NCBI GenBank assembly: GCA_910578255.1
Contig: CAJTQM010000002.1
Location: 79,243-143,242, forward strand
DNA: 64,000 bases
Source of the DNA: an uncultured Oscillospiraceae bacterium
GTDB lineage: Bacteria > Bacillota > Clostridia > Oscillospirales > Ruminococcaceae
Direction: 5' to 3'
The position numbers were made by a program, and so were the translations under genes. Within the stretch, counting starts at the first letter, position 1. Each line of letters begins with the position of its first letter. The notes under the pieces are model-generated. The model searched no databases, was not told where the DNA came from, and saw only the letters and a program-made list of their open reading frames with translations. Of this stretch, positions 17,404 through 26,370 are shown one piece after another.

Positions 17404-18801
17404 TTATCTTAGCGCCGAAACCAAGGCTTTAAAATGGTCGCCGCGCTTTTCGAAATTGGGGTACAGGTCAAAGCTGGCGCTGGCCGGGGACAGAGCCACA
17501 ATATCCCCCGGCCGGGCAAGCTTTCGGGCGAGGCTCACCGCCTCTTCCATACTGCCGGCCTCGTACAGCGCCGGATGAGCCCCGTCGTATGCCGGGCATT
17601 CCTCCAGCGCCCGGCGGATTTTGGGACCGGTGGCCCCCATCAAAATCAGGTGGGATACCTTCTGGCACAGGTAGGGGGCCAGCGGCTCGTAAGGGATTTT
17701 TTTGTCGTATCCTCCGGCGATGAGCAGAATCTTCTGCCCGAAAGCCTTTAGCCCCGCGATGGTGCGGGTGGGGCTGGTGCCGATGGAGTCGTTGTACCAC
17801 TTTACCCCGTCTAATTCCCGGACCAGTTCCATCCGGTGCTCGACGCCGCCGAATTCCCGGGCGGTCTTGGCCATCACCGCCGGGGATACCTCCCCCCATA
17901 AGGCGCTGTAGGCCGCCAGGAAGTTTTCCACATTGTGCATCCCCGGCAGTTTAATCTCCGCCGCCGGCAGGATGGGGGTCACCGCATCGCCATAGGCCAT
18001 GCAGAGCATCCCATCTTCCCGCAGAAAAGCGCCCTTTTCCGGCTGGCTCTGCCGGGAAAAGAAAAGCCCTTCCCCCCGGACCAGCGGCGCCATCCCCCGG
18101 GTGATTTCGTTGTCCAGATTGAGTACCGACCGGGAAAACCCGTCCTGATGCAAAAGCAGGTTTTTCTTGCTGTCAATGTATTCGTCCATGTCCTTGTGTA
18201 CGTCCAGATGGTTTGGCGCCAGGTTGGTGATCACCGCCACATCCGGGCTTTGCCGCATGGAAATCAGCTGAAAGCTGGAAAGTTCCACCACCGCCGCGTC
18301 ATCGGGGGAAATCTGCTCGATCACCGGCAGCAGCGCCCGGCCGATGTTGCCCCCCTTGTGGACCCGCTTGCCCGAGGTGGCCAGCATCTCGGCGATGAGG
18401 GTGGTGGTGGTGGTTTTTCCGTCGGACCCGGTGACCCCGTAGGTCTTGCAGGGGCACAGCCGGAAAAACAACTCCATCTCAGAGGTGATAACCGTTCCCG
18501 CCCGACGGGCCCGCTCCAGCGCCGGCTGATGAAAGTAGACCCCCGGCGCCCGCAGTACGGCGTCGTATTGGTCCAGATGGTCCAGATACCCGTCGCCCAG
18601 CATCAGCCGGATGCCCTTTTCCTCGAATTCCGCCGCCAGATCGCCCAATTGCTCCCGGCTTTTGCGGTCCAGCACCGATACCGCCGCCCCCTTTTGGGCA
18701 AACAGGCGGATACAGTCGGTATTGGTCACGCCAACGCCGATAAACGCGATTTTTTTGCCCTTGATCCACCGGAAAAAACCTTCGGCATTCCAGCCGTTCA
18801 T
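17404..18801 (-). CDS. murD: UDP-N-acetylmuramoyl-L-alanine--D-glutamate ligase
   Basis: A 465-residue cytoplasmic Mur ligase that adds D-Glu to UDP-MurNAc-L-Ala using ATP. The N-terminal Rossmann part has IAFIGVGVTNTD; the ATP loop is YGVTGSDGKTTTT; MELSSF-type VVELSSFQL, NLAPNHLDVH and the C-terminal domain signature WYNDSIGTSPTRT follow. Length matches MurD. It is not in a dcw cluster here; instead it heads a run with peptidases. The promoter at 18921-18950 serves it. Confidence 0.95.
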   Translation of the reverse strand: MNGWNAEGFFRWIKGKKIAFIGVGVTNTDCIRLFAQKGAAVSVLDRKSREQLGDLAAEFEEKGIRLMLGDGYLDHLDQYDAVLRAPGVYFHQPALERARRAGTVITSEMELFFRLCPCKTYGVTGSDGKTTTTTLIAEMLATSGKRVHKGGNIGRALLPVIEQISPDDAAVVELSSFQLISMRQSPDVAVITNLAPNHLDVHKDMDEYIDSKKNLLLHQDGFSRSVLNLDNEITRGMAPLVRGEGLFFSRQSQPEKGAFLREDGMLCMAYGDAVTPILPAAEIKLPGMHNVENFLAAYSALWGEVSPAVMAKTAREFGGVEHRMELVRELDGVKWYNDSIGTSPTRTIAGLKAFGQKILLIAGGYDKKIPYEPLAPYLCQKVSHLILMGATGPKIRRALEECPAYDGAHPALYEAGSMEEAVSLARKLARPGDIVALSPASASFDLYPNFEKRGDHFKALVSALR

Positions 18802-18920
18802 AGCCCCATCCCCTTTCGATTTCTCCAGACCCTGTGTGAAACCTCAATAACCCTTTTACCGCCATGGTGTCATTGGCCATGCCCGCAAGATGGCCATAAA
18901 TAACAACAAAGCTATTTGTT

Positions 18921-18950
18921 ATTATACCCCATCAGCCCTTCAAATAGCAA
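18921..18950 (-). promoter_or_regulatory. Promoter of murD
   Basis: TTGCTA (18950-18945), 18-base spacer and TATAAT (18926-18921) on the minus strand, about 110 bases before the murD start. Confidence 0.55.
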
Positions 18951-18987
18951 TGGCTGAGGGGGAATCAATCCCTCTTTTTTCCAAGGG

Positions 18988-19812
18988 CTAAAAGCCAGTC
19001 CGATGGAAAAAAAGAGGGTACAGTCCCAACGCGAAAAAGGCAAGGACCGTGTACCGGGCCGCATCCCAAAAAGCTGCGGCGGGGAAAATCTGCTTTAGGA
19101 CAAACGCCAGGCCGCCGCACAGCACCAGTCCCAGCGAAAACCGCAGCGCTTTTTTCGCGGCGGAAGCCGGAATGGCAAAGCCGACGAATTTTTCTTCGAA
19201 GACGATCCCGCCCCAAAAGCCCAGCAGCAGCCCGAAGGCCTTGTACAAATCTCTTTGGCCCAGCAGCAGTGTCAGCACAAGGCAGACTCCCGCCAGTCCG
19301 GCCAGCATCTTTTCGAAGGAAAAGCGCCGCCATAAAATCGGGCAAATGAAAACCGAGGCAGTCCCCAGTACCAGTCCCGCCGCCACGTCCTTGGGATAGT
19401 GGACCCCCAGATACAGCCGGGACAGCCCCACCCCTAAACTGACGGCCGCAGCCGCCGGATACAGCCATCCACCTTTTTTGCGGGCGGGGAAGAAGTATAA
19501 GGCTGCCGCGTTCTGACTGTGTCCGCTGGGAAAGGAGTAGCCGGTGGCGGTGTGCCGGCGCAGGGTGCGGATTCCCTCCTGGCCGATGGGGCGCTCCAGC
19601 CGGAAAATCCCCTTGAGGATGTTGTTGCAAAGCCCGTTGACCAATAGGGTAAAGGCCAGTTCTTTCCCGACCTGCTTGTCGTAGATCCAGTAGGTGAAGC
19701 CCAGAATCAGCACCATCGCCCATTGTTCCCCCAGCATGGTAATCAGCTGGAACAGCCCGTCTAAAAAGGGGGAGGAAAAGGACTGGATCCATTTTAGCAG
19801 CGAAAGTTCCAT
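18988..19812 (-). CDS. PAP2-family membrane phosphatase
   Basis: A 274-residue polytopic membrane protein with the three PAP2 motifs: KGIFRLERP, SFPSGHSQNAA and SRLYLGVHYPKD. The six to eight hydrophobic segments place the active site at the outer face, where relatives dephosphorylate undecaprenyl pyrophosphate, phosphatidate or phosphatidylglycerophosphate. I set the start at 19812 (MELSLLKW) because AAAGGAAC lies just upstream; the frame is open 25 codons further, but those would precede the site. Substrate cannot be chosen. It follows the class B sortase gene, with a terminator between. Confidence 0.9.
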   Translation of the reverse strand: MELSLLKWIQSFSSPFLDGLFQLITMLGEQWAMVLILGFTYWIYDKQVGKELAFTLLVNGLCNNILKGIFRLERPIGQEGIRTLRRHTATGYSFPSGHSQNAAALYFFPARKKGGWLYPAAAAVSLGVGLSRLYLGVHYPKDVAAGLVLGTASVFICPILWRRFSFEKMLAGLAGVCLVLTLLLGQRDLYKAFGLLLGFWGGIVFEEKFVGFAIPASAAKKALRFSLGLVLCGGLAFVLKQIFPAAAFWDAARYTVLAFFALGLYPLFFHRTGF

Positions 19813-19855
19813 TTTTGGGTTCCTTTCTTTTGGCGCGCCGGTTTTTTGCCCGGCG

Positions 19856-19887
19856 GGAAAAACAAATGCAGGGATCGCTCCCTGCAT
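19856..19887 (-). terminator. Terminator of the class B sortase gene
   Basis: ATGCAGGGA and TCCCTGCAT form a nine-base-pair stem with a four-base loop; on the minus strand it is followed by TTTGTTTTT. Confidence 0.8.
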
Positions 19888-19918
19888 GAAGTGTATGTAA
19901 AAAAAGTCGGATTTACAA

Positions 19919-20764
19919 CTACAGCCGCGGTGCTTTAACGCTGGGGTTTTTCTCTAAGCCGACGGTGGGCTTCAGCTGCTGATCTTCTTCCACCAGCCGG
20001 GCCATTACCACAAATCGGGCCCGGGCCTCGCCGCCGGAATAGCCATACTTGGCGGTACAGGTGGAAAGGGTCAAAACCTTATCGTTTAAGGGATCGATTT
20101 CCACATCGTACAAAAACTCCGAGCGGGCCTTTCCTTCGCTAATCAGCGTGTCGATCCCGCTGTCGATCATGTCAATGTAGCGAAAGGCGGTGTCGGTGTA
20201 CAAAACCGCGAAGACCTCCCAGACCATGTCCTCCTCGCCGGTGGAGAAGAAGATATACGGATGAGACGTGGCAAAATCCTCGTCGGCAAACCGCAAAAGC
20301 TGCGCGAAATCCAGCCCGTCGGGATCGTCCTCCACTACGGCGGTGTTGTGCCCGTAGATGATGGTGTTACGGCTTTCCGTGGTCCGGTTGCCCACCCGGC
20401 ATTCGTAATCCACCCAGTAGCAGCCCTGGAAGCTGTATTTTCCCGTATAGTCCAGCCGCATATACTTCGAGTTGTTGTAGGTCTGAACCACCGGCTGGTC
20501 GATGTCGGTGCCCGGCACCTGCAGCCAGCCGACAATTTCCGGGTTGACCTGCTCCGCCTTTTCCTTAATCTGCTCTAAAAGGGCCGGCGCCTCCACTTCC
20601 TCAAGGGTGTTGTCTGCCGGTTCCTTTAAGGTGTTGACAAAGGGATAGACCGAGGGCTTTTCCTCCGGCAGAGAAGAGGAGGTTCCCTTGCCGCAGCCGG
20701 CGGCAGATACCGTCAGAACCAGGGCCAGCAACAGGATCGCGAATTTTTTATAAAAACCTTTCAT
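19919..20764 (-). CDS. Class B sortase with a lipoprotein-like N-terminus
   Basis: A 281-residue extracytoplasmic transpeptidase. The catalytic triad is visible: His in IIYGHNTAV, Cys in TLSTCTAKYG, Arg in ARARFVVMARL. The N-terminus MKGFYKK followed by a hydrophobic stretch ends in VSAAGCGKG, which looks like a weak lipobox, rather than the uncleaved anchor usual in sortases. A Ser/Glu/Pro linker of about 35 residues follows. Family members attach surface proteins or heme-uptake proteins to the wall, or build pili. No sortase substrate lies next to it; the adhesin at 2565-7100 carries an LPITG signal that is more typical of class A enzymes. Confidence 0.9.
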   Translation of the reverse strand: MKGFYKKFAILLLALVLTVSAAGCGKGTSSSLPEEKPSVYPFVNTLKEPADNTLEEVEAPALLEQIKEKAEQVNPEIVGWLQVPGTDIDQPVVQTYNNSKYMRLDYTGKYSFQGCYWVDYECRVGNRTTESRNTIIYGHNTAVVEDDPDGLDFAQLLRFADEDFATSHPYIFFSTGEEDMVWEVFAVLYTDTAFRYIDMIDSGIDTLISEGKARSEFLYDVEIDPLNDKVLTLSTCTAKYGYSGGEARARFVVMARLVEEDQQLKPTVGLEKNPSVKAPRL

Positions 20765-20805
20765 GCTCTTTCTCCTTTAAAGGTCATCGTTGTAAGCTAC
20801 CTTTA

Positions 20806-20834
20806 AATATATAGGAAAACGCTCGTGAAATCAA
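20806..20834 (-). promoter_or_regulatory. Promoter of the class B sortase gene
   Basis: TTGATT (20834-20829) and TATATT (20811-20806) with a 17-base spacer on the minus strand, about 40 bases before the ATG. Confidence 0.65.
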
Positions 20835-20908
20835 CTGGAAAAGAGGATTTTTCCACAGTTTTTTGTCAGATTTTTAGGCACGGTCCCCCTTGGGGCCCAG
20901 CCTTTGGG

Positions 20909-22444
20909 TCACATCAGCGGCGCAAAGGCTTTTAAAATCGCCCGGCCCAGCCGGCGCAAAAGGGGGATCCGTTCATGGTCCGGCGGCTTTATTTCCTGGG
21001 AAATTTCCATGGTCCGGCAGATGTCGTCCAGCACCGTTTGGATGACGGGACTGCGGAAAAAGGCGACGCCGCATTCAAAGTGCAGATAAAAGCTGCGGTA
21101 ATCCATATTGGCGGTGCCCACCACGCCGATTTCTCCGTCGGCCACGAACATTTTTGCGTGGATAAAGCCCGGCGTATACTCGTAGATACGAACGCCCGCC
21201 TCGATTAACTGCCGGTAGGAGGAGCGGGTCACAGCGTGTACATACCATTTGTCTGGGATGTGGGGGGTGATGATCCGCACATCCACCCCGCTTTCAGCGG
21301 CGATGATCAGCGCGGTGGTCATTTCATTGTCCAAAATCAAGTACGGGGTGGTAATGTAGACGTATTTTTTGGCGCAGTTGATCATCTGCAAATAGATGTT
21401 TTCCGCCACGTTAAACTCGTCGATGGGGCTGTCGCCATAGGGCTGGACAAACCCCTCCCCGCCATATTGCTTACCGGAAGGCCGGTACTGCTGGTAATCG
21501 GCGTCTTTGCCGTCCTGGTAACTCCAAAGCTGCAAAAACATCATGGTCAGATTCCAGGTCCCGTCGCCGCGCAGCATTACCGCCGTATCCTTCCAGTGGC
21601 CAAACCGCAGGCGGGCGTTGATGTATTCGTCGGCCAGGTTCAGCCCGCCGCAGAAGCCCACGTCTCCGTCGATGACGGTGATTTTTCGGTGGTCCCGGTA
21701 GTTAAAGGCGGAATTGAGCCGAGGGCGGAAGGGGTTAAACACCGCGCATTTGATCCCCGCGGCCTCGATCTGCCGGTAATATTTGGGCGGCAGGGTCTGG
21801 ATGGTGCCCAGATCGTCGTACATCAGCCGCACATCCACCCCGGCGGCCGCCTTTTCCTTTAAAACATCCAGCACGGCGTTCCACATTTTTCCTTCCTGGA
21901 TGATAAAATACTCCATAAAAATGAATTTTTCCGCCCGGGCAAGTTCCCGCAGCAGCGCCTGCCAGAAATCCTCCCCCACCGGGAAATATTCCACCTGGGT
22001 ATTCCCCCAGATGGGATAGGGACCTACGTTGCTGATGTAGTCGCTCTGCCGCTTTAAGTGGGGCGCTTCCCGCTCCAGTTCCTCTCTGGCCGCCTGACAG
22101 GAATCGTTCTGGCTTTGCTCCACCTGGGTGTAGGCGTATTGGCGGATGCGTTCGGCCCGCTTTTTGTTCATGGGCTTGTTGCCGAATACCAGGTAAAAAA
22201 TTCCGCCGAACAGGGGAAAGATCAAAATTGCGATAATCCAGGCGATTTTATACGAGGGGTTGTCCCGCTTGGAATTGATCCACAAAACCACCAAAAGGCT
22301 TATCAGCTGCAATCCCACATAGGCGAACAGACCGTAGGTGTCGGAAAGCTTGAGCAGGATAAACAGCAAAAAGAAAAACTGGATCAATATGGCTAGAGAG
22401 ATGATCACAAGCCGACTGCACAAAAATTTTAAAACCTTTTTCAT
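20909..22444 (-). CDS. cls: Cardiolipin synthase
   Basis: A 511-residue phospholipase D-superfamily membrane enzyme that joins two phosphatidylglycerols into cardiolipin. Two N-terminal membrane helices (about 8-60) precede two HKD motifs: FNYRDHRKITVIDGDVG and FIHAKMFVADGEIG, with the GTANMDYRSF block after the second. Length fits bacterial Cls. The start is only 27 bases after the ilvN stop, so it may be co-transcribed with ilvBN. No clear T-rich terminator follows. Confidence 0.95.
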   Translation of the reverse strand: MKKVLKFLCSRLVIISLAILIQFFFLLFILLKLSDTYGLFAYVGLQLISLLVVLWINSKRDNPSYKIAWIIAILIFPLFGGIFYLVFGNKPMNKKRAERIRQYAYTQVEQSQNDSCQAAREELEREAPHLKRQSDYISNVGPYPIWGNTQVEYFPVGEDFWQALLRELARAEKFIFMEYFIIQEGKMWNAVLDVLKEKAAAGVDVRLMYDDLGTIQTLPPKYYRQIEAAGIKCAVFNPFRPRLNSAFNYRDHRKITVIDGDVGFCGGLNLADEYINARLRFGHWKDTAVMLRGDGTWNLTMMFLQLWSYQDGKDADYQQYRPSGKQYGGEGFVQPYGDSPIDEFNVAENIYLQMINCAKKYVYITTPYLILDNEMTTALIIAAESGVDVRIITPHIPDKWYVHAVTRSSYRQLIEAGVRIYEYTPGFIHAKMFVADGEIGVVGTANMDYRSFYLHFECGVAFFRSPVIQTVLDDICRTMEISQEIKPPDHERIPLLRRLGRAILKAFAPLM

Positions 22445-22471
22445 CCTTTATATCCCTTCCTCATCGCCGGA

Positions 22472-22969
22472 TTATCCCTTTGCGCCAACGGCCGCCGCGC
22501 CCTTTTGCAGCGCGATGGTGCCGGTGCGCATAACCTCCTGGATATTATAGGCTTTTAAAAGTTCCTCCAACAGGTCCAGCCGGGCGGGCAGATCGCAGAT
22601 TTCCAGCGTCATGGTGGATTTGGTTAGGTCTACAATCTTGGCGTTCATGATTTTGGCGATGTCCAGTATCTCGCTGCGGGTGCGGCCGCCGGCGTTGCAT
22701 TTGATGAGCATCAGTTCCCGGCTGATTAAATCCTCCTGGGGGATGGTCCGCACCTTGATGACGTCTACCACCTTGTTTAACTGTTTTTCCAGCTGCTCCA
22801 CCGTGTAGCTGTCCGCCTCCACCACGATGGTCATGCGGGAGACGGTCTTGTCCTCTGTTACCCCCACCGCCAGCGAATCAATGTTGAATCCCCGGCGGGA
22901 GAAAAGGCCGGTGATCCTGGACAGGACCCCCGCGTGGTTTTCCACCAGCACCGATATGGTATGCTTCAT
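22472..22969 (-). CDS. ilvN: Acetolactate synthase regulatory (small) subunit
   Basis: A 165-residue regulatory subunit with an N-terminal ACT domain: MKHTISVLVENHAGVLSRI, FSRRGFNIDSLAVG, MTIVVEAD. The C-terminal half is the ALS_ss_C-type domain (ELMLIKCNA, TGTIALQKG). It confers valine feedback control on the catalytic subunit encoded 51 bases upstream. Gene order ilvB-ilvN is the usual one. Confidence 0.95.
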   Translation of the reverse strand: MKHTISVLVENHAGVLSRITGLFSRRGFNIDSLAVGVTEDKTVSRMTIVVEADSYTVEQLEKQLNKVVDVIKVRTIPQEDLISRELMLIKCNAGGRTRSEILDIAKIMNAKIVDLTKSTMTLEICDLPARLDLLEELLKAYNIQEVMRTGTIALQKGAAAVGAKG

Positions 22970-23020
22970 CCTTCCGCCCTCCTTTTATCGGGAACGCCGG
23001 CTGCCGCCGGCACTTTTTTC

Positions 23021-24628
23021 TTAAGCGGGCTCGTCCGGCGAAACCAGGCATTGGAGCAAAAAGCTTTTTTCCGCCGACAGCAGCGACTGTACCGCTCCTT
23101 CGATCTCGCTGTTGTCCGAGATGGTCATGGCCCGGATGCCGTAAACCTGGGCCAGCGCGGCAAAATCGGGGCTTGCGCCCAGTTCCACCGCCTCATACCG
23201 TCCGCCGTATTCCTCTTTTTGAATCTGCCGGACCAGACCCAGACAGTCGTTTCGAAAAAGCACGATTTTCACCGGGATGTCGTGCTGGACCAAAGTCGCC
23301 AACTCCTGCATGGACATCTGAAAGCCGCCGTCCCCCATCACCGCCACCACCTGCCCGGCGCCGGAGGCAAGCCGCGCGCCCATGGCGGCGGGCAGCGCGT
23401 AGCCCATGGTCCCCATGCCGCCGCTGGTCAGAAAACGCCCCGCCTTCATCCGGGCACAACGGGCGGACCAAAGCTGGTTGAGACCCACGTCCGCCACATA
23501 GATGCCGTCTTCGTCCAGCCCTTCGCTCAGCGCCGCCACCAGCCGGTGGGGGTTGATAAAGCCCGGCCGGTCGGTAAAAGAGGCCCCGACGCCCTTTTTT
23601 TCCCGCAGTTCAGCCAGCCACATGCCGGTGTCCCGCGGGCCGCAGCATTCCAGCAGCTGCTCCAAGGCCAGCCGGGCGTCGGCCACCAGCGGGATGCTGG
23701 CCTCCATATTTTTGTGGATTTCCGCCGGGTCGATGTCGATGTGGACAATGCGGGTCCGCTTTTCCAACACGCCGGGCTGCCCCATGGCCCGGTCCCCCGC
23801 CCGGGCGCCGATGAGGATCAGAAGATCCGAATGGCGGATGGCGTAATTGGCGGCGTTGCACCCGAAGGAACCGAGCATCCCAAAATACAGCGGATGGTCA
23901 GAGGGCATCAGCCCCAGCCCCATCATAGTGGTCACCACCGGGATTTGGCAGTTTTCGGCAAAGCGCCGCATCCGGTCCCGGGCGCCGGAGGAAAACACGC
24001 CGCCGCCAGCGCAGATCACCGGCCGCCTGGCGGACGAAATCGCCTCGGCCACCCGCCGCAGCTGCAAGGGGTTGGCCCGGGTGCTGGGATTGTATCCCCG
24101 GATGGATACCTCTTCCGGGTAGACAAAATCCAGCGGCTGATTCTGCACGTCCACCGGCAGGTCGATTAAAACCGGGCCCTGTCGGCCGGTGGAGGCCAGG
24201 TAAAACGCCTCCTTCATAATCCGCGGCAGGTCGGCGGCGTTTTTGACCAAAAAGCTGTGCTTGGTAAAGGGCTCCGCCGCGCCGGTGATGTCCGCCTCCT
24301 GGAACACGTCCCGGCCCAGCAGTTCGCTGGACACCTGACCGGTGATGGCCACCAACGGCACCGAATCCATGTAGGCGGTGGCCAGGGCGGTCAAAAGGTT
24401 CAGCGCCCCGGGGCCGGAAGTGGTGATGCAGACCCCCGGCCGCCCGCTGATCCGGCCAAAGGCCGCCGCCGCGTGGCCGGCGTTTTGCTCCTGCCGGACC
24501 AGAATGTGGCAGATGCGGCTTTGGGCCAGACAGTCGTATACCGGGCAGATGGCCGCGCCGGGATAGCCGAATACGGTGGTCACGCCCTCTTTTTCCAACG
24601 ATGCAACAACAGCCTGCGCGCCTGTCAT
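23021..24628 (-). CDS. ilvB: Acetolactate synthase catalytic (large) subunit
   Basis: A 535-residue thiamine-diphosphate enzyme that condenses pyruvate to acetolactate (or pyruvate with 2-oxobutyrate) in valine, leucine and isoleucine synthesis. FGYPGAAICPVYDCL, the catalytic Glu in LVRQEQNAGHAAAAFGR, the FAD-binding middle domain and the ThDP motif VVAVMGDGGFQMSMQELAT are all present. I placed the start at the ATG 24626-24628, preceded by AGGAGGAAGG; ten codons are open upstream but lie over the ribosome site. A promoter at 24673-24701 and a terminator-like hairpin overlap just upstream. Confidence 0.95.
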   Translation of the reverse strand: MTGAQAVVASLEKEGVTTVFGYPGAAICPVYDCLAQSRICHILVRQEQNAGHAAAAFGRISGRPGVCITTSGPGALNLLTALATAYMDSVPLVAITGQVSSELLGRDVFQEADITGAAEPFTKHSFLVKNAADLPRIMKEAFYLASTGRQGPVLIDLPVDVQNQPLDFVYPEEVSIRGYNPSTRANPLQLRRVAEAISSARRPVICAGGGVFSSGARDRMRRFAENCQIPVVTTMMGLGLMPSDHPLYFGMLGSFGCNAANYAIRHSDLLILIGARAGDRAMGQPGVLEKRTRIVHIDIDPAEIHKNMEASIPLVADARLALEQLLECCGPRDTGMWLAELREKKGVGASFTDRPGFINPHRLVAALSEGLDEDGIYVADVGLNQLWSARCARMKAGRFLTSGGMGTMGYALPAAMGARLASGAGQVVAVMGDGGFQMSMQELATLVQHDIPVKIVLFRNDCLGLVRQIQKEEYGGRYEAVELGASPDFAALAQVYGIRAMTISDNSEIEGAVQSLLSAEKSFLLQCLVSPDEPA

Positions 24629-24672
24629 GCGCCCTTCCTCCTTCCGGCCTTCCGGCAAAATGTTTCTCCCTT

Positions 24673-24701
24673 ATTATAATGCGGATTCAAAAAAGCCGCA
24701 A
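24673..24701 (-). promoter_or_regulatory. Promoter of ilvBN
   Basis: TTGCGG (24701-24696) and a perfect TATAAT (24678-24673) with a 17-base spacer on the minus strand, about 45 bases before ilvB. The -35 lies in the descending arm of the hairpin at 24689-24735. Confidence 0.65.
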
Positions 24702-24735
24702 CCCCGGAAAAGAAAGACATTTCCGGTTCTGCGGC
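24689..24735 (-). terminator. Terminator or attenuator hairpin ahead of ilvB
   Basis: On the minus strand GCCGCA...CCGGAAA (24735-24704 side) pairs with TTTCCGG...TGCGGC and is followed by six T (24694-24689). A second, independent terminator for the MATE gene already lies at 24826-24859, so this one may be an attenuator of ilvBN. Confidence 0.7.
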
Positions 24736-24758
24736 CGTATTTTCTGGAAATTTTTTGA

Positions 24759-24809
24759 TTACAGGCGGACGGCGGGAAGATCCTCCAGGGCGGCGATATG
24801 AATTTCCAT
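24759..24809 (-). CDS. Possible 16-codon leader peptide (or remnant of a GNAT gene) before ilvB
   Basis: MEIHIAALEDLPAVRL, with AAGGAATCC eight bases before the ATG. Six of sixteen residues are Ile, Leu or Val, as expected of a leader peptide for branched-chain amino acid attenuation, and an intrinsic terminator follows 24 bases later. Against this, the sequence also resembles the first residues of many GNAT acetyltransferases (xIRxAxxEDLPAV), so it may be a truncated gene start, and I see no promoter that clearly drives it. I cannot decide between the two. Confidence 0.35.
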   Translation of the reverse strand: MEIHIAALEDLPAVRL

Positions 24810-24825
24810 AGCGGATTCCTTCCCG

Positions 24826-24859
24826 AAAAAACAAGGGCCCGAATCCTTCGAGTCGGGCC
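24826..24859 (-). terminator. Terminator of the MATE gene at 24871
   Basis: TCGGGCC/GGCCCGA arms (24859-24853, 24842-24836) on either side of a ten-base loop are followed on the minus strand by TTGTTTTTT. Confidence 0.75.
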
Positions 24860-24870
24860 ATGGATCGAGT

Positions 24871-26259
24871 TTAGACAGAAGCCGCCGGTTGCTCCTCTTG
24901 GATGGGAGGCAGCGCCTCCACCGCGTGGTAGACCCGCTTTTTCCAGAAAAAGACGATGCTGAACAGCACCCGTACCAGCTGGTCCAGGGCGATGGCCCAC
25001 CACAAAGCGGTGATGTCCCAGTGGAACACCCAGCCGGACAGACAGCACAGCGCCACCCGCACCAGCCAGATGCCGGTGAAGGAGATGACCATCGGGGTAT
25101 ATTTGTGCCCCGCCGAGCGGATGGTGCCGTTGAAGATTTTCGACAGGTTCTGGGGGATCTGGGCAAAGCCCATGATAAACACATACTTCATGCCGATCTC
25201 AATCAGTTCCTGTTTGTCGGTCAAAAGGCCCATCAAAAGCCGCGGACAGAAAAACAGCACCGCGCAGGTGAAAACGCTGATGGTCATGGAAATGCGGATC
25301 AGCTGGCGGAAATAGATTTTGTAAAGGCTGCTGTCCCGCTGGCCGATGGCCCGGGCTGCCAGGGTGGTCGAGGCGGTGATAAAGCCCACCGACAGCATGT
25401 CGCACACCCCTTCGGCCTGTAGCCCCAGCTGGTAGGCGGCATAGCTGTTGGTCCCGTAGGAAAGGATGACCCGGCTGATGATGATGGTGGCAAACTGCCA
25501 CAGAAGGTTTTCGCAGGAGGCGGGCAGTCCGGTGGTGTAGATGTCCTTGAGATAGCCGCCCTCCAGCGAGAAGAATTTTTTGTCGTGATGGGCCCCGTGA
25601 AACAGGCCGATTCGTTTATGGTACAAAAGCACCAGTCCAATGGCAGCGCCGGTGATCTGGGCGCTGACCAGCGCGATGCCTGCGCCGGTGAGTCCCATGG
25701 CGGGAAGGCCCAGGTTGCCGAAGATCAAAAGCCAGCCCAGGGCGATGTTGACGATGTTGACAATTCCGGCGATCATCATGGGCGTTTTGGTGTTGCCCTG
25801 GGACTGAAATGCCGCGGTGACGAAGCAGGTGATGGCCACAAAGGGCAGTCCCACCGCCAGAATCTGCAAATACCCGATCGCGTAGGAAAGAATATCCGCG
25901 TCGGAGGTGAAAAGCTTGATAAACCAGGTGGGGAAAATCGCCACCAAAGCCGTGATGACCAGTCCCAGCGGGATGGCGGTGACGAAAGCCTGTTCCACCG
26001 TCCGGCGGCATTTGTCCCGCCGACCCTCACCGAAGTACAGGGCCGCCACCACCGTTACGCCGATGGCCAGACCCTTGAAAAGAGACAGGTAGGTGTTGGT
26101 GATCCGGCCGCCCACCCCCTGAGCGGAGATTTCCAGCGCCGACAGCCGGCCCACCATGGCGGTGGTCACCAGCGAAGCCGAGGTGGTCAGAACGTTTTCT
26201 AAAATCATGGGGATCAGCATCCGGTAAATCTGCCGGGATACCTCTTTTTTGTTATGCAT
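24871..26259 (-). CDS. MATE-family multidrug/metabolite exporter
   Basis: A 462-residue twelve-helix membrane exporter. The two-half MATE layout is clear: MLIPMILENVLTTSASLVTTAMVG-like helix 1, GLAIGVTVVAALYFGEGRRDKCRRT, the central repeat start TGLPASCENLLWQFA, and a C-terminal hydrophilic tail. Such proteins expel cationic compounds in exchange for Na+ or H+. I placed the start at 26259 (MHNKKEVSRQIY); a GTG 18 codons upstream would add an Arg-rich segment. It has its own promoter (26371-26399) and a terminator. Confidence 0.9.
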   Translation of the reverse strand: MHNKKEVSRQIYRMLIPMILENVLTTSASLVTTAMVGRLSALEISAQGVGGRITNTYLSLFKGLAIGVTVVAALYFGEGRRDKCRRTVEQAFVTAIPLGLVITALVAIFPTWFIKLFTSDADILSYAIGYLQILAVGLPFVAITCFVTAAFQSQGNTKTPMMIAGIVNIVNIALGWLLIFGNLGLPAMGLTGAGIALVSAQITGAAIGLVLLYHKRIGLFHGAHHDKKFFSLEGGYLKDIYTTGLPASCENLLWQFATIIISRVILSYGTNSYAAYQLGLQAEGVCDMLSVGFITASTTLAARAIGQRDSSLYKIYFRQLIRISMTISVFTCAVLFFCPRLLMGLLTDKQELIEIGMKYVFIMGFAQIPQNLSKIFNGTIRSAGHKYTPMVISFTGIWLVRVALCCLSGWVFHWDITALWWAIALDQLVRVLFSIVFFWKKRVYHAVEALPPIQEEQPAASV

Positions 26260-26370
26260 CGAAAAAAACAGCCTCTCCCGCCGCGGTCGCGGCAATCGTT
26301 TTTTGCCCGGCACATGACTTTTTGCGGACCGTCATCAGCGGCCGACGCGCTTTGTGCCGAAAGCACACCT

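Noticed and set aside
22934..24169. Long plus-strand open frame of about 410 codons
   Set aside because: It lies antisense to ilvB, whose motifs are unmistakable; the translation is His/Arg/Gly-rich and has no domain or ribosome site.
24629..24870. T-box riboswitch ahead of ilvB
   Set aside because: No T-box consensus (AGGGTGGNACCGCG) or specifier stem could be found; only a terminator hairpin and a small frame.
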